NCBI GenBank assembly: GCA_002914805.1
Contig: JXTB01000171.1
Coordinates: 541,391-605,390 of the forward strand
Origin: Parasponia andersonii
Taxonomy: Eukaryota > Streptophyta > Magnoliopsida > Rosales > Cannabaceae
Length of the DNA: 64,000 nt
Reading direction: 5' to 3'
How positions within the stretch are numbered: position 1 is the first letter of the stretch; every line of letters starts with the position of its first letter. The notes under the pieces were generated by a model, which was not told the origin of the DNA, did not search any database, and worked only from the letters and a program-made list of their open reading frames with translations. Of the stretch, positions 45,030 to 56,075 are shown one piece after another. Made by a program: the position numbers and the translations under genes.

Positions 45030-45990
45030 GTTGATTGTGAATTATTGAACTTCCAAAAGGCTGTACAAGATGAAAAAAGAAGGAATATGATAGATGAAGA
45101 AGTCAAAGCCATAGAGAAGAATGAAACTTGGGAATTATTCACTCTTCCCAAAAGTCATAAAGCTATCAGTGTAAAATTGTTGTACAAGGTGAAGAAGAAT
45201 GCCAATGGAGAGGTAGAAATATACAAAGTAAGGCTAGTTGCAAAAAGCTATAATCAACAAGTCGACATTGACTAGAAAACATATTCACTCCTATTGCATA
45301 ATACTATAAGAATAATTATTTCTCTTGCTACACAGAACAAATGAAAAATTCATTAGATGGATGTAAAGTCTATATTTCTAAATAGAGTTCTTGAAAAAGA
45401 AGTTTTTATCGAACAATCATTGGGTTGTGAGTTGAAAAGGCATAAAGATAAGATTTTGAAGCTGAAAAAGGCTCTTTACAGTCTAAAGTAAGCACCAAGA
45501 GCATGGAACAACTGAATTGACAAATATTTCCAAGAGAATGGATTCATTAAGTGCCCTTATGAACATGCTCTCTATGTTAAAACTAAAGACAAAGACATTC
45601 TGGTCGTATGCTTGTACACAGATGATCTCATATTCACTGAAGTAATCCAAGGATATTTAACAAATTTAAGAGAGTAATGACACATGAGTTTGAAATGATA
45701 GACATCAGACTTATGGCATACTACCTCGGCATAGAAGTTAAGCAAAAGGAAGAATGCATCTTTATCTCTCAAGAAAGCTATACAAAGGAGATCCTGAAGA
45801 AGTTTAATATGGATGATTGCAAGATGATAAGTACACCAGTAGAGTGCGGAATAAAATTATTCAAAGATGATGAAGCAAGGAAAGTGGATCCAACACTCTT
45901 CAAGAGCCTTATTGGATGCCTTCGGTACTTGACATGTACAAGGCCTAACATTCTCTATGCAACTAGACTAGTGAGTCGTTATATGGAAAC
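45030..45990 (+). pseudogene. Reverse transcriptase region of the Copia element
   Basis: Motifs in order are MIDEEVKAIEKNETWELF, LLYKVKKNANGEVEIYKVRL with LVAKSYNQQ, and CLYTDDLIFT with the catalytic D-D pair. Next come MAYYLGIEVKQ, TKEILKKFNMDDC, and a region ending in SLIGCLRYL. This is a Copia RT (RVT_2). Confidence 0.9.
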
Positions 45991-45994
45991 TCTA

Positions 45995-46540
45995 AAAACT
46001 ACTCACTTCAAAGCTGCAAAGAGAATTTTATGTTACCTAAAAGTTACGATCAATCTTGGCTTGTTCTATTCAGTTTCTAATGATTACAAACTCGTTGGTT
46101 ACAATGATAGTGATTGGGCCGGAGATACTGATTATCGAAAAAGCACAACTGATTTTCTATTTTTCATGGGATAAAATGCCTTCTTCTGGGTATCCAAGAA
46201 ATAATCGATTGTCACTCTTTGAACATGTGAAGCTGAGCATAGCTACTACATCAGTCGTATAATCTGGCTAAGAAAGTTATTGAAAGAGTTAAACATGCCT
46301 CAAAAAGAGCCAACGAAGATTTTATCGACAATAAGTCAGCAATAACTTTGGCTAAAAATCCAGTCTTTTATGACTGAAGCAAGCATATTGACACTTGCTA
46401 TCATTACTTAAGAGAATATGTTGCAAACAAAGACTTACAATTGGAGTATGTGAGATCACATGATCAGATTGTTGATATTTTCACCAAGTCACTCAAGTTT
46501 GAAGACTTCGCAAAATTAAGAAGCTTGATTGGTATTATAA
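45995..46540 (+). pseudogene. RNase H region of the Copia element
   Basis: AAKRILCYLKVTINLGLFYS and VGYNDSDWAGDTDYRKSTTD mark the start of the Copia RNase H. KHIDTCYHYLREYV and VDIFTKSLKFEDFAKLRSLI mark its end, directly before the polypurine tract. Confidence 0.9.
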
Positions 46541-46550
46541 AACAAGTTTC

Positions 46551-46558
46551 AGGGGGGG
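46551..46558 (+). other. Polypurine tract of the Copia element
   Basis: AGGGGGGG lies directly before the TG of the 3' LTR at 46559. Confidence 0.85.
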
Positions 46559-47025
46559 TGTTGAAAATAAACTTGTTTAAACCCATATAAAGTGTTCTAG
46601 GCCCTTCAACATGAGGCCCAATAAGTTAGAGTTAGCCCAAGTGTAAAGCTCATAAAAGAAGAAGTCCAAGTCCAAATTGAAGAAGCCTTCTACCTAGAAT
46701 CTTCTAGTGTTAGCTAGATATTAGTATTTTGCATGTGAATCATTTGATTACTTAGATTATTATTAGAAGTGTGTAGAAGAAAATATGTGTGGCTTAAGGA
46801 TTTTTGTAATTATTTATTTATATGGTTCTCATTATTTCTCATGTAGTATAAATACCCCTCCCTATTTGAGTTCTAAGCATCAAGTAAGAAACAAAGCTTC
46901 TAGAGTGAAGAGAAGAGAGAAAGAAACATAGCTTCTAGTGAGTGAGTGAGCTTAGAGAATGAAGTTGAGAATTTTCTCTTGTAAAAATATTTGAGTGAGT
47001 AATAAAACTTATTTTATTTCCAACA
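46559..47025 (+). repeat. 3' LTR of the Copia element
   Basis: It runs from TGTTGAAAATAAAC to TTATTTCCAACA and is 467 bp, collinear with the 5' LTR. It is followed by CAAAG, which nearly matches the TAAAG before the 5' LTR. Confidence 0.92.
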
Positions 47026-47294
47026 CAAAGAACTTTCACAAGTATTCTTTGTTACCTCTGACAACTCTTTCAAGGATCGAAGTAGGAATCTTGATCTTTC
47101 AAAGGGTAGGTAATTTATACGAATTCTTGTTTAAGAATGAGAGAAAGAATGAAGAGACCATATCCAAAACATAAAAAATAAACTTTTACGATTTTCTAAG
47201 AAATCAAATAAAGAATACAGTAATATAAACTAAAAGAAAGAAAGAGGGAATTTCTCTAGAGTGATTTTAAAGGACTCTAAGAGAAATTGGATAA

Positions 47295-47452
47295 ATAAAC
47301 TAACAACTGAAGGTTTTTATTTATTGCTAACCGGGTGGAGTAGTGAACAAGTAATTGACAAAGATAACATTAGATAAACTAACAACTGAAGGTCCTTATT
47401 TATTGCTAACCTAGTGGAGCAGTGAATAAGTAATAAATAAAGATCATGTTAG
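47295..47452 (+). repeat. 79-bp tandem duplication
   Basis: ATAAACTAACAACTGAAGGT begins at 47295 and again at 47374. The units also share TTATTTATTGCTAACC and GGAG(T/C)AGTGAA. There are about ten differences between copies. Confidence 0.85.
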
Positions 47453-47483
47453 ATGGGCCAACCCGAAGGTGTTGAGAGGCACC

Positions 47484-47522
47484 ATCACTATGCATGTCAC
47501 ATAGTGCCAGATGCATAGTGAT
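47484..47522. repeat. Perfect 12-bp inverted repeat (hairpin)
   Basis: ATCACTATGCAT (47484-47495) and ATGCATAGTGAT (47511-47522) are exact reverse complements with a 15-base loop. There is no T-run after it, so nothing suggests a terminator. Its origin is unknown. Confidence 0.7.
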
Positions 47523-47599
47523 AGTGGGCTAGGTCTACTTGGTTTCCTAGTCTTCTCTTATTCAGCCACATTCTTGCATTTTCTTGTTTATCTTTTTTT

Positions 47600-48130
47600 T
47601 AAAAAAAAAAACTCTATTTGAGATATTTCCTATTATTAGAAATTATAGTATGTGGTATACCATAATGACAGATTATAGATTTGTAAACAAAATTTATCAT
47701 CATTTTTATGGAAATGATACTCAAGGCTTTAGCTTTTATTCACTCAGTGAAATAATCGACTGCGACCACTGCATACTTCAATCCACCTCGCGCCAATGGA
47801 AGCATTCCGATAATATCAACTCCCGTTATTGAAAATGACCATGGACTAGTCATTGAGTTAGAGGAACATGTGGCATTCTAGGAATAGTTGCAAATCATTG
47901 ACATTTGTCACACCTCCTAGCAAATTCCATTGTATCTTTCTTCATAGTTAGCAAAAAATATCCTTGTCTGAGAACCTTGTTTGCAAGTCCCTACCCCTCT
48001 GAATGATTTCCGCATATTCCTTCGTGAATTTCCCTCATAATGTAGTGCACTTTTTTTTCATCAATACATAATAATAACGGCGAGCTAAAACTTCTTCGAT
48101 AAAGCTTCCTATCATAGATGATATAGCGAG
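47600..48130 (-). pseudogene. Integrase region, N-terminal and start of core only
   Basis: The zinc-binding part is recognisable near 47880-48130 on minus. The core start KYAVVAVDYFTE near 47780-47750 and ICHYGIPHTIISNN near 47670-47630 correspond to WVEAEA...FGIPKEIHAD of the other Tat element. The element ends shortly after. Confidence 0.78.
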
Positions 48131-48146
48131 CTACCTTCATTCGAAG

Positions 48147-48662
48147 TCACTTTGCATCGTCTTTGTTTTCTGGAAGATTGCTATTTTGTAGATACTTCAT
48201 TATAAGATCCATCCACGATGGTTTTTTGTCAACAGGCATGGTCACTTGGGGCTCTACTTTGATATTTGGTTTTGCAAGAAATTCGACAAGAACCACCTTT
48301 AATAATTCTGCGTCTTTCATTGAGGTAAGTTTAGCTAGCGCATCTACCCGAGTATTCTTTATGCGACGAAGAAGTTGAATGCTATAAGCAGTAAATGTCG
48401 AGAACAGTTGTTGTACCTCCGGTAAGTAGGCCATCATTCTTCCTCTTCTTGCTTGATAATTACTGATCACTTGACAAATGACTAACTGGGAATTACTGTA
48501 TACCTTATTCATCTCAACCTTCATTTCTTGTGCGAGCTCTATCAGTGCTTCATATTTTGCCTCATTATTCGACACTGGAAATTTGAAGCGAAGTGCACAA
48601 TGAATATTATGTTCAGGACTGATTAGTACTAAGCCCGCACCTACTCCATTCTCGTTTGACAA
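48147..48662 (-). pseudogene. Second RNase H region of the minus-strand Tat element
   Basis: GAGLVLISPEHNIHCALRFK, NNEAKYEALIELAQEMKV, YSNSQLVICQV and RIKNTRVDALAKLTSM follow the aRNH pattern (N-E-A-E-Y-E-A-L, D-S-Q-L, N-x-x-A-D-x-L-A). This marks the Tat lineage. Confidence 0.87.
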
Positions 48663-48875
48663 TCCATCGACATAAAGTTTTCATAATTTTGATAAATCTA
48701 TAATAGGTTTTTCGATCACTTCTGTGGGAAGATTGACATCATACGTAAACTCTGCAATAAAGTCTCAGAGAACTTGACCTTTAATCGCAGTGCGAGGTTG
48801 AAAATTGATGTCAAATTGATTCAACTCAACGGCCTACTTAAGTAGTCATCCTGAAGCCTCAGGTTTTTACAAAAT

Positions 48876-49331
48876 CTATTTTAATAGAAAATTCGTGAAA
48901 ACTTTGATGGAGTGCGCATGAAAATAAGGTCGAAGCTTCCTGGATGCGACGATGAGTGCTAATGCCAACTTCTCCATCTCTAGATATCTTGTTTCGGCAT
49001 CAAGTAATCTTTTACTTACGTAATATACAGGTCGCTGTATATTTTTTTCTTCTCGAATTAAAGTAGCACTTGTCGCATATTTGGAAACAGTGAGATACAA
49101 GTATATCCCTTCCCCTGGGTTTAGCTTCGACAAGAGTGGAGGAGAACCCAAGTGTGTTTTTAATTCTTGAAATGCCTGCTCGTATTCTTCTGTCCACTCG
49201 AACTTCTTTGAACCCTTCAATACTTCGAAGAATGGTTGCCATTTATCAGTTGACCAGGATAGAAATCGACTCAGTGTAGCCACTCTTCCCATCAGGCTCT
49301 GCACATCTTTGGGTTTGCGAAGGGATTGCAT
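48876..49331 (-). pseudogene. First RNase H region of the minus-strand Tat element
   Basis: LMGRVATLSRFLSWSTDKWQ begins the connection. Then come LYLTVSKYATSATLIREE, PVYYVSKRLLDAETRYLEME and KLALALIVASRKLRPYFHAH, as in the homologous element. Confidence 0.87.
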
Positions 49332-49334
49332 ATC

Positions 49335-49996
49335 AATTAGTGCTTGTATCTTCTGAGGGTTAGTTTCGATGCTTCGCTAATTGACCATAAACCCCAGGAA
49401 TTTTCCAGATCCTACTCCAAATACGCACTTCTACGGGTTCAGCTTCATCTGATATTTCCGAAGAATTTTGAACATCTCATCAAGGTGTGCATGACATGAT
49501 CTTCAGCTTTCTTCGACTTTACCAACATGTCATTAACATATACATCCGTTGTCTTGCCAATTTGTTTTGCAAACATTATATTGACAAGATGTTGATAAGT
49601 CGCTCCTAGGTTGATGATTCCAAAGGTTATCTTCTTGTAATAGTAAAATCCTCGATTAGTGATGAACGAGGTATGCTCCTCATCTAGCTCGTACATGGGG
49701 ATTTGATTGTATCCAGAATACGTGTCCACAAAGCTTAAGAGTTTATGCCCCGACGTTGCATCTACAAGCTGGTCGATTCTTGAAAGGGGAAAACTATCCT
49801 TTGGGCATGCTTTCTTGAGGTCGGTGAAATCGATACAAGTTCTCCACTTCCCATTGGGTTTCTTTACCAAAACTGGTTTTTTTCTAAGCCGGTTCGAGTA
49901 AAAAGATTTCCTGATGAATCCAATTTTGAGCAACTTCTCTACCTCTTCTTTTAATGCGACGTAGCGTTCTGGATTTATGGCTCTTCTTTCTGTCAT
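49335..49996 (-). pseudogene. Reverse transcriptase region of the minus-strand Tat element
   Basis: Motifs are KPVLVKKPNGKWRTCIDFTD, ACPKDSFPLSRIDQLVDAT, SFVDTYSGYNQIPM, TFGIINLGATYQHLVN and DVYVNDMLVKSK at the catalytic position. They align motif by motif with the plus-strand Tat element. Confidence 0.88.
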
Positions 49997-50121
49997 ACAG
50001 GCTTCTTTGTTGTATCTATATTAAGGTGATGACACATGATATTTGGGTCAATCCTCATTATATCCGAATGTTGCCATGAGAAGATATCTAAGTTCGATTT
50101 CAAAAAAGCAACCAATGAAGC

Positions 50122-50710
50122 TCACATGGGTTCTTGAAGCTTCACTCCGATTTTTAGAACCTTCGAAGACCTGTCAATCGACAAATCTTCCAAGTCTTCT
50201 ATAAGTCCAATGTTGAACTCTCCATCAATTTCTCGAGGGTCGAGGTCTTCGATTGACATTTCGTTTGACGCTTCACCTTGTAGCTGGACCATCATTGTGC
50301 GAGGTGCCACATCTTTTGCTACAAGCTTTAAGGAATTATTATAACAAGTCCGCACGTCATATTGTTTGCCTCGCACTTCGCCTACTCTATGTTGAGTCGA
50401 AAACTTCATAGCAAGGTGGTAGATTGAAGTGACCGCTCGAAGTTCCCTTAGTATTAGTCTTCCTAGTACGGCATTGAATGCAGAAGGGCAATCTACAACT
50501 AAGAATTGAGTCATTATTGTTGAAACCCTAGGATAAGTTCCAATTTTGGCCATTAACTCAGTCATGCCTCTAGGCATTATGCTGTTACCAGTGAATCTAT
50601 AAAGTGGAGTTACAGCAGACTTTAGGTCGCTTTCACTCAATCCTATCTTCTTGAAGGCATCATAGTACAGGATATCGACAACACTTCCATTATCGACCAA
50701 TACTCACCAT
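50122..50710 (-). pseudogene. Protease region of the minus-strand Tat element
   Basis: MVDNGSVVDILYYDAFKKIG is the Tat-type retropepsin active-site region. FLVVDCPSAFNAVLGRLILR follows, matching the same domain in the element at 9761-20911 (FNVIMGRGWIH). Confidence 0.82.
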
Positions 50711-50999
50711 AACTGCGTGCTTTCATAGTTGATCTTTATGACCAAGGCATCATTATGCGGGTAATGGACCTCCCTCGCATCCTGCTCCATGAAGGTAATA
50801 TCCATATCCGGTATCCGTTGAAGTTTTTATGGTTGCTACTCAAGGTGCGTGACATTGGACAACGGCTACTGTCGAGCTTCTCGTGCATACCTATCTTGCG
50901 CCCTCTTCGAATCTCCACCAATGTGCGGTCCTCCAAAAATAGTTCACTTCGCGTTGAATTTCTAGAGGTCACTGTTGATTTTCTTCTTACCTTTCATTG

Positions 51000-52480
51000 T
51001 TCTGCTTGGTGTACTGCTAAATCCGCCCTTCTTTAATTAATCTTTTGATTTCATCCTTCAACGCATAGTAGTTATTGATATCGTGCCCAATGTCATTGTG
51101 ATACCGGTAGAACTTGTTGGGATCACATCACGCTCTATCCCGTTTTATCGGTCCCAGTTGACGATATCTCTCTACTAGTTTGTGACCGCATAGATATGAT
51201 CTATAGGTACATTCAGTTCAGTATAGTTGTTGAATCTCATAGGAGCTCTTGGAATCTCCTACTTTTTCTATTTGGGCTGCTTCTCAGTTGATTGTTCGTT
51301 ATTTCTTTTGTTTGACTTCTTGTTATTATTATTATTGGTCATGGTTGCATCTTTAGCAGTATCTTTTTCTCCTTCCTTCTTCATCTTATAAAGATTCTCA
51401 CGTGAAGATTCTACCCTCAGATGCCGACCAACTCTTCGATAGAAGTCTTCAAAGGTTCTGCATTCTCGCTCAAGTAACTTTTCCCAGAATTTAGTCTCTG
51501 GTTGCACACCGGCCATCATTAGAGTTAAAACTCCTACTTCAGGTGGGTTGTTGACCTTTGCCAACTCTGAGGTAAAGCAATTGAGATAAGATCGTAGATT
51601 TTCTTCCGGACCTTGCCGAATAGCATATAGACTGACAAGTGGAACAGTAAAATTCTTTGCAACCTGGAATTGCCTCAAGAACGCACTCTGAAGTTGTTGC
51701 CAGGANGGAGGGAGAGCATTATCTCTTACTGGTGGCAAGGGTAGCCTTTGATCATTATCACGATATAAGACAGGTTGGTCGGGCAGGGTCTGCTGTGACC
51801 TTTGTGAGGATTCCAATGTAATAGTGCGACGAGATCGACTTCGGTCGTTATAATGCGATGTGGATCGCTCATGACTACATCGCTGTTCTAGGTGTTGTCT
51901 TAGGTCTGCTAGATTCTGTCTCGACTCCCTACTAATCCTTTCAAAGACGCTCCTCGATTGAGGTTATTGCTCGTTATTTAGACAATCACGAATGACGGTT
52001 GCTCTCTAAGAAGATTGTCCACGATCACGATCAGTGCTCGAACTCTCAGTACCAAATTCTAGAGGCAAGTCTGCGACTTTACCTTTCCCTTGGAGATACG
52101 ATCTTCATGACGCTCTTGCTGGGCTTTATGCTAGTCACGGTCCCCTGTCTCTAGGATCTGAATTCCTCTCTCAGGTAGTTGAGCATGACATTCTCTGGGA
52201 CGTTCGTGCTATGGTGAAGTCACCATCTATCCCTCAGCAAGTCGTTATAGAGAATCATTAATTTGATTAGTAATTTGCTGAAGGTTCACTAGTGCCTCCT
52301 CCATGCGATCTTATCTCTGGACAATATTTTCTGGTGCAGTCACGGCAGATTGATCCTGAGCAGGATCTACCTATGCAGTAGCAGTGCTTTGGGGTTGATT
52401 TTGGCTAGTTCCGGTATTTCTGGTAGTATTTCTGATGTTTGTCATTATTGAAGAAGCGAAATTGACAAACTTTTGCTGGA
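51000..52480 (-). pseudogene. gag region of the minus-strand Tat element
   Basis: SWQQLQSAFLRQFQVAKN, LRSYLNCFTSELAKVNNPPE and RECRTFEDFYRRVGRHLRVE (51816-51268) are typical of Tat gag. Further along, near 51030-51120, a degenerate Y-x-F-H...H-D-I-...Y-Y-A-L-K-D-E-I stretch corresponds to the Tat zinc-like motif. The 5' part is low in recognisable motifs. Confidence 0.8.
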
Positions 52481-52484
52481 ATAG

Positions 52485-52501
52485 CCCTCCTTCTAGCACC
52501 A
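52485..52501 (-). other. Primer-binding site candidate
   Basis: Two bases after the LTR end the minus strand reads TGGTGCTAGAAGGAGGG, which would pair with a tRNA ending ...CTAGCACCA. It is not the iMet type. I cannot name the tRNA from memory with confidence. Confidence 0.55.
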
Positions 52502-52503
52502 AT

Positions 52504-53093
52504 TGTTGATGGAGGTTTCGTCAATAAGTAATTTAGGAAATTACAAGATGTAGTTAGTGTGTAAAAAGGGTTGATAAATCAAAGCAAATAAGAAGACAAG
52601 AAATTTATAGTGGTTCGGCCCCAAAAAGAATGAGCCTACATCCACTGTTCTTCATTATTTTCTAAAGAATTACAAGAGTTTCTTTTAGTCTCAAAGTGAG
52701 AATCCAGAGAGAGAAAATACAGAGTGTAGCCTAGAAGTTTTTTATAAAAACACTGAGCTCCCTTTATATAGGTGAGGGTGGCTCATTGTTTCTCAATTGT
52801 GAAAATGGGTAAGTGTATAATCAGAAAATACAATTCGAATAACAATATAATTGGGTAATAACTTAAATGGAATAATTGGTCGATTTTCATTCAGAAACTT
52901 GTTTCCCTCTCTTCGTAGATTACTCGCTTGATGAAGCTTGATCTAATTTTCTTTTCATACTGATCGCACTTAACTTATTCGGAGGAGTCACACTTCAATC
53001 AAAAAAATTCTCATGTGACCTCATGCGTTCAACTTGGTCGCTAACTTTCTCTTTTTGGCATTAACCGATATATAGATTTTAGACTGCACAACA
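52504..53093 (-). repeat. 5' LTR of the minus-strand Tat element
   Basis: On minus it begins TGTTGTGCAGTCTAAAAT at 53093 and ends ACGAAACCTCCATCAACA at 52504. A TATA box (CTATATAAAGGG on minus) lies near 52770. The order of landmarks matches 217-920. Confidence 0.87.
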
Positions 53094-53685
53094 GTATTTA
53101 ATCTGTACACATGTATCTCTCGACATTGAGAACACAGTATATATATTAGACTTATGTCCTTGAACTGTTGTGTACGAAATAATCTAACCTGCATCACGTT
53201 CAAGAACACTTTTAAGTACTCTGATATACTTTTGCTTGAGATTTACATCCTCCATGATCAAATCAGGTCAAGATATTATTAAAGAGTAGAAGCTTGTGTT
53301 ATAGTCTGCTGCATGAACGATGACCCACATCCAAAAAAGATTGTGAATTGTGGAATGATAGTGAGTAGGTCTCCTGTGTGCGCTTATATTATATTCGAGT
53401 ATACATTTCTAGATGCTTACATACCTAGTTCACCTCACTTATACTACAATCGTCATCAATACCCTCTCTGGATGTTAAAGTTCAGTAGTTTGAGTTCTTT
53501 CATGTTCTTTGAAGTACTTAAACGTACACTACAGGCCATTCAATAACAATCAAATATAGCTTTATTAGGGCATAATATGTACCATAGATACAATTTTCCT
53601 AACAAGAGGACAATCAACATGGTCAGAGGAAAAGGTAATCTCTCGACCAAAGAGCAATAAAACAATCGGCGATTGTGACTAAGAC
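53094..53685. other. Spacer, no gene recognised
   Basis: About 590 AT-rich bases. A 77-codon open frame on plus (53313-53546) has no recognisable motif and is probably chance. Confidence 0.4.
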
Positions 53686-56075
53686 TGCAAAACCAGATTT
53701 TCCTATATGTATTATAGTAATTCTCATCAAAAAAATTAATTAATTAAATAAAATATAATATTTTATATATGTGATGAGACTATTTCGATTTTAAATACAC
53801 TTCCTTCCATTAATTTCCTTTCATGCCCGACAACCTCTCAATCTCTCTCTCTTTCTTTTTCATTTTTCTTCTTCGTAAACTCTCAACTAAATCACTGCCA
53901 TAGAAGATAAGCCAAGCCTCCTCCGACTGGCGCCGACCCTCTTCAGTCGCTGGTTTTCAGTAAATTAGCTCCCATAAGTTGATTTCTAAGTTGTTGGTCA
54001 TTTTACAAATTAATTAATGGCATTTACATAATTATTTTTGTGAAGTTGTTTCTACGCCCATGAAAGTTATATGAGATAATGGAAGAGATTGAATTGTGAA
54101 TAAATATGGTGGTATTGTGTTGAATTGATCTCCATTTGATATAAATCGTGAATTGAAAAATGTAGTATTTTTCTAATTTAGGACCAAAAGTGATATTTTT
54201 ACAAAGATAATAGTATTGAACTAAAGTCTATTATTATTGAGATCGGGCCTCGGGCTGAGATTAGAAAATTATTATTTTCTGAAATATTTATGCAAAAATG
54301 ACATTTTTACAAATGATCATCAAAATTGATATTTTCAAATATTTTTGAAAATGATATTTTCCTAAATAATTTTGTAATAATGATACTTTTAAAATATTTT
54401 AGAAAATGATATTTTTCTAAATATTCAGCAAAGATGATATTTTCTAAATACTTTGCAAAAGTGGTATTTGGGTAAGTTTCGAGAATTAACGCCAATTAAT
54501 GCTTGGGACCTCAAAACGAAGTTTCGACTTCATATTTAGATTTAACGAGGTCGACAAACGAGTTTTGATAGATAAGATCAATATATTTCAAAATAGCACG
54601 AATTCTGAGGCTTGTGAATAATATCATTTCGCATGTCATGGATTAGATCTCGGCCTCGAACTTAAATTTGACAGCTTATATATTTAACCTACCTATTTTA
54701 GACACTAAGAATTCAATAGTAATGTATGTTTCTCATTTTGAGGCTCCGTTGGTAAAGTCACTTTTCAAAGTGAGCTTACGAGATTTCTGAAACGTCCGTT
54801 CGAAGACCCAAGTGACTAACGGGAGTTTCTTCGAGTGTTGTTCGCTTGGTATAGCTACCACTTTGAGGTAGGGGGTTTAATTATCTGGTTTTATACATAT
54901 TTAAATTTAAATTTTACATTATGTCTGTTTTATGAATAAAATGATATTTTGATAAACTATTGGAAAATCTTAGATTATTCTTAAATTCGACTGTGTGACT
55001 ACTATATATATTTGTAAAATCATGATTATGAGGTGATATAACAGATTTTTGCCTATGGTATAACAAATTCAAGAAATAATGTCAAATGAAGTTTTTGAAG
55101 CATTGTTTGGTTATATTTTATATGTTATTACATATTATATTACATGTTATACATACTATAGGATCACACACTTGAGTTCTATTATTGTATTACGGTAATT
55201 TAGATCACTGGTAAGTTGCTGTTGTACTAGGTGAAAGACCTTGCCTGCATAGGTTTTTAGCTGATACACCTCCAAGTAGTGTCAGGTGCTCAGTACTTTT
55301 GGTAAGGAGTATTACAGGACCGTAACAGGAGGATGAGAGCCCAGTAATTTACATTCGTTGATGTATGATATGTACAATCATGTATTTATGGTTTTAGTTT
55401 TGAATATATAATTATTTTAGATATCATTTATTTTATAGACTTTGTTTATAAATGAATTTTGGAAAAGGTATTAACCATACAAATTTGGTAAAGCTGCATT
55501 CATTCAAAAAAGTAATTGAATTTCTACTGAGTATGTGAATGTTCACTCCTCATACTTCTCGCATTTTTTGGTATTTGGCTAATTGAAGTAGTCAACTTAA
55601 TGGTTAGACAATCTGCGTAGTTTATGTTTGCGGTCCTACTCCTATTTCCTAGTGTGTGCTTACCCTTTTTTAGATTTCGTTCCTCCTTCAATTATTTTGC
55701 CAAGTCAAATATATTTACTAAGTGGATATATGAAAATGATTTTATTATTAAATACTTGAAACTATAAGTGATTTTATATCACCTATTTTGAATTTTGAAC
55801 TAAAGTTTTCAATTGTACTCAATTTACCAAAATTTATGATTTCTCAACAAGTATCCAAATAAGATAGCTGAAAATTTTCTTAAACTTTAATAGGTACTTT
55901 TCTTAAGTAATTAAAACTAATAAGAGTTTTAATGATTATGGAATTTATAATAATTTGGGGACCAAAATAAAATTATCTGATATTTGATTTTTTCTTAATT
56001 TTATAAAATTAATATTTTATTATATTTTTACTTAAAATTATTAAGATTTATGATTTTAAATTTCCGCTCGTGACA
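53686..56075 (+). mobile_element. Solo LTR, same superfamily as 27040
   Basis: It starts TGCAAAACCAGATTTTCC (compare TGTAAAATCCG at 27040) and ends CCGCTCGTGACA. The flanks AAGAC (53681-53685) and AAGAT (56076-56080) form a near-perfect target duplication. A CTCTCTCTCTTTC leader near 53840 and the GTGACTAACGGGAG stretch near 54813 match the 27040 LTR. No coding region is present. Confidence 0.83.

Larger units (their letters stand above)
35553..47025 (+). mobile_element. Ty1/Copia element carrying a nested LTR element
   Basis: Two 467-bp LTRs (35553-36019 and 46559-47025) enclose a tRNA-iMet-type primer site, gag with a CCHC motif, protease, integrase, RT and RNase H in Copia order, and a polypurine tract. 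The target duplication is TAAAG/CAAAG (35548-35552 and 47026-47030). A second LTR element interrupts the integrase (38504-about 44528). Without it the element would be about 5.4 kb, a normal Copia size. The LTRs differ at roughly 49 of 467 sites by eye (about 10%), suggesting several million years. The coding part is broken by roughly ten disruptions besides the insertion. Confidence 0.92.
47026..47600. other. Spacer with short tandem repeat and hairpin, no gene
   Basis: This is the right flank of the Copia target site, about 570 bases, without a recognised coding region. It holds a two-copy 79-bp tandem repeat (47295-47373 and 47374-47452) and a 12-bp inverted repeat (47484-47495 and 47511-47522). 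It ends at a T/A homopolymer near 47600, where the minus-strand Tat element begins. Confidence 0.5.
47600..53093 (-). mobile_element. Second Tat-lineage Ty3/Gypsy element, truncated
   Basis: Read on minus, a 590-bp 5' LTR (53093-52504) is followed by a primer site, gag, protease, RT, RNase H, a second RNase H and the start of integrase. The 3' part and 3' LTR are absent, so no duplication pair exists. The second RNase H puts it in the Tat lineage. The LTR ends (TGTTGTGCAGTCTAAAAT and CCTCCATCAACA) match the solo LTR at 217-920, so both are one family. The coding region has perhaps six or more breaks. A single N lies at 51706. Confidence 0.88.

Noticed and set aside
52034-52261. Open frame of 75 codons on plus
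   Set aside because: It lies antisense within the gag region of the minus-strand Tat element and has no domain.
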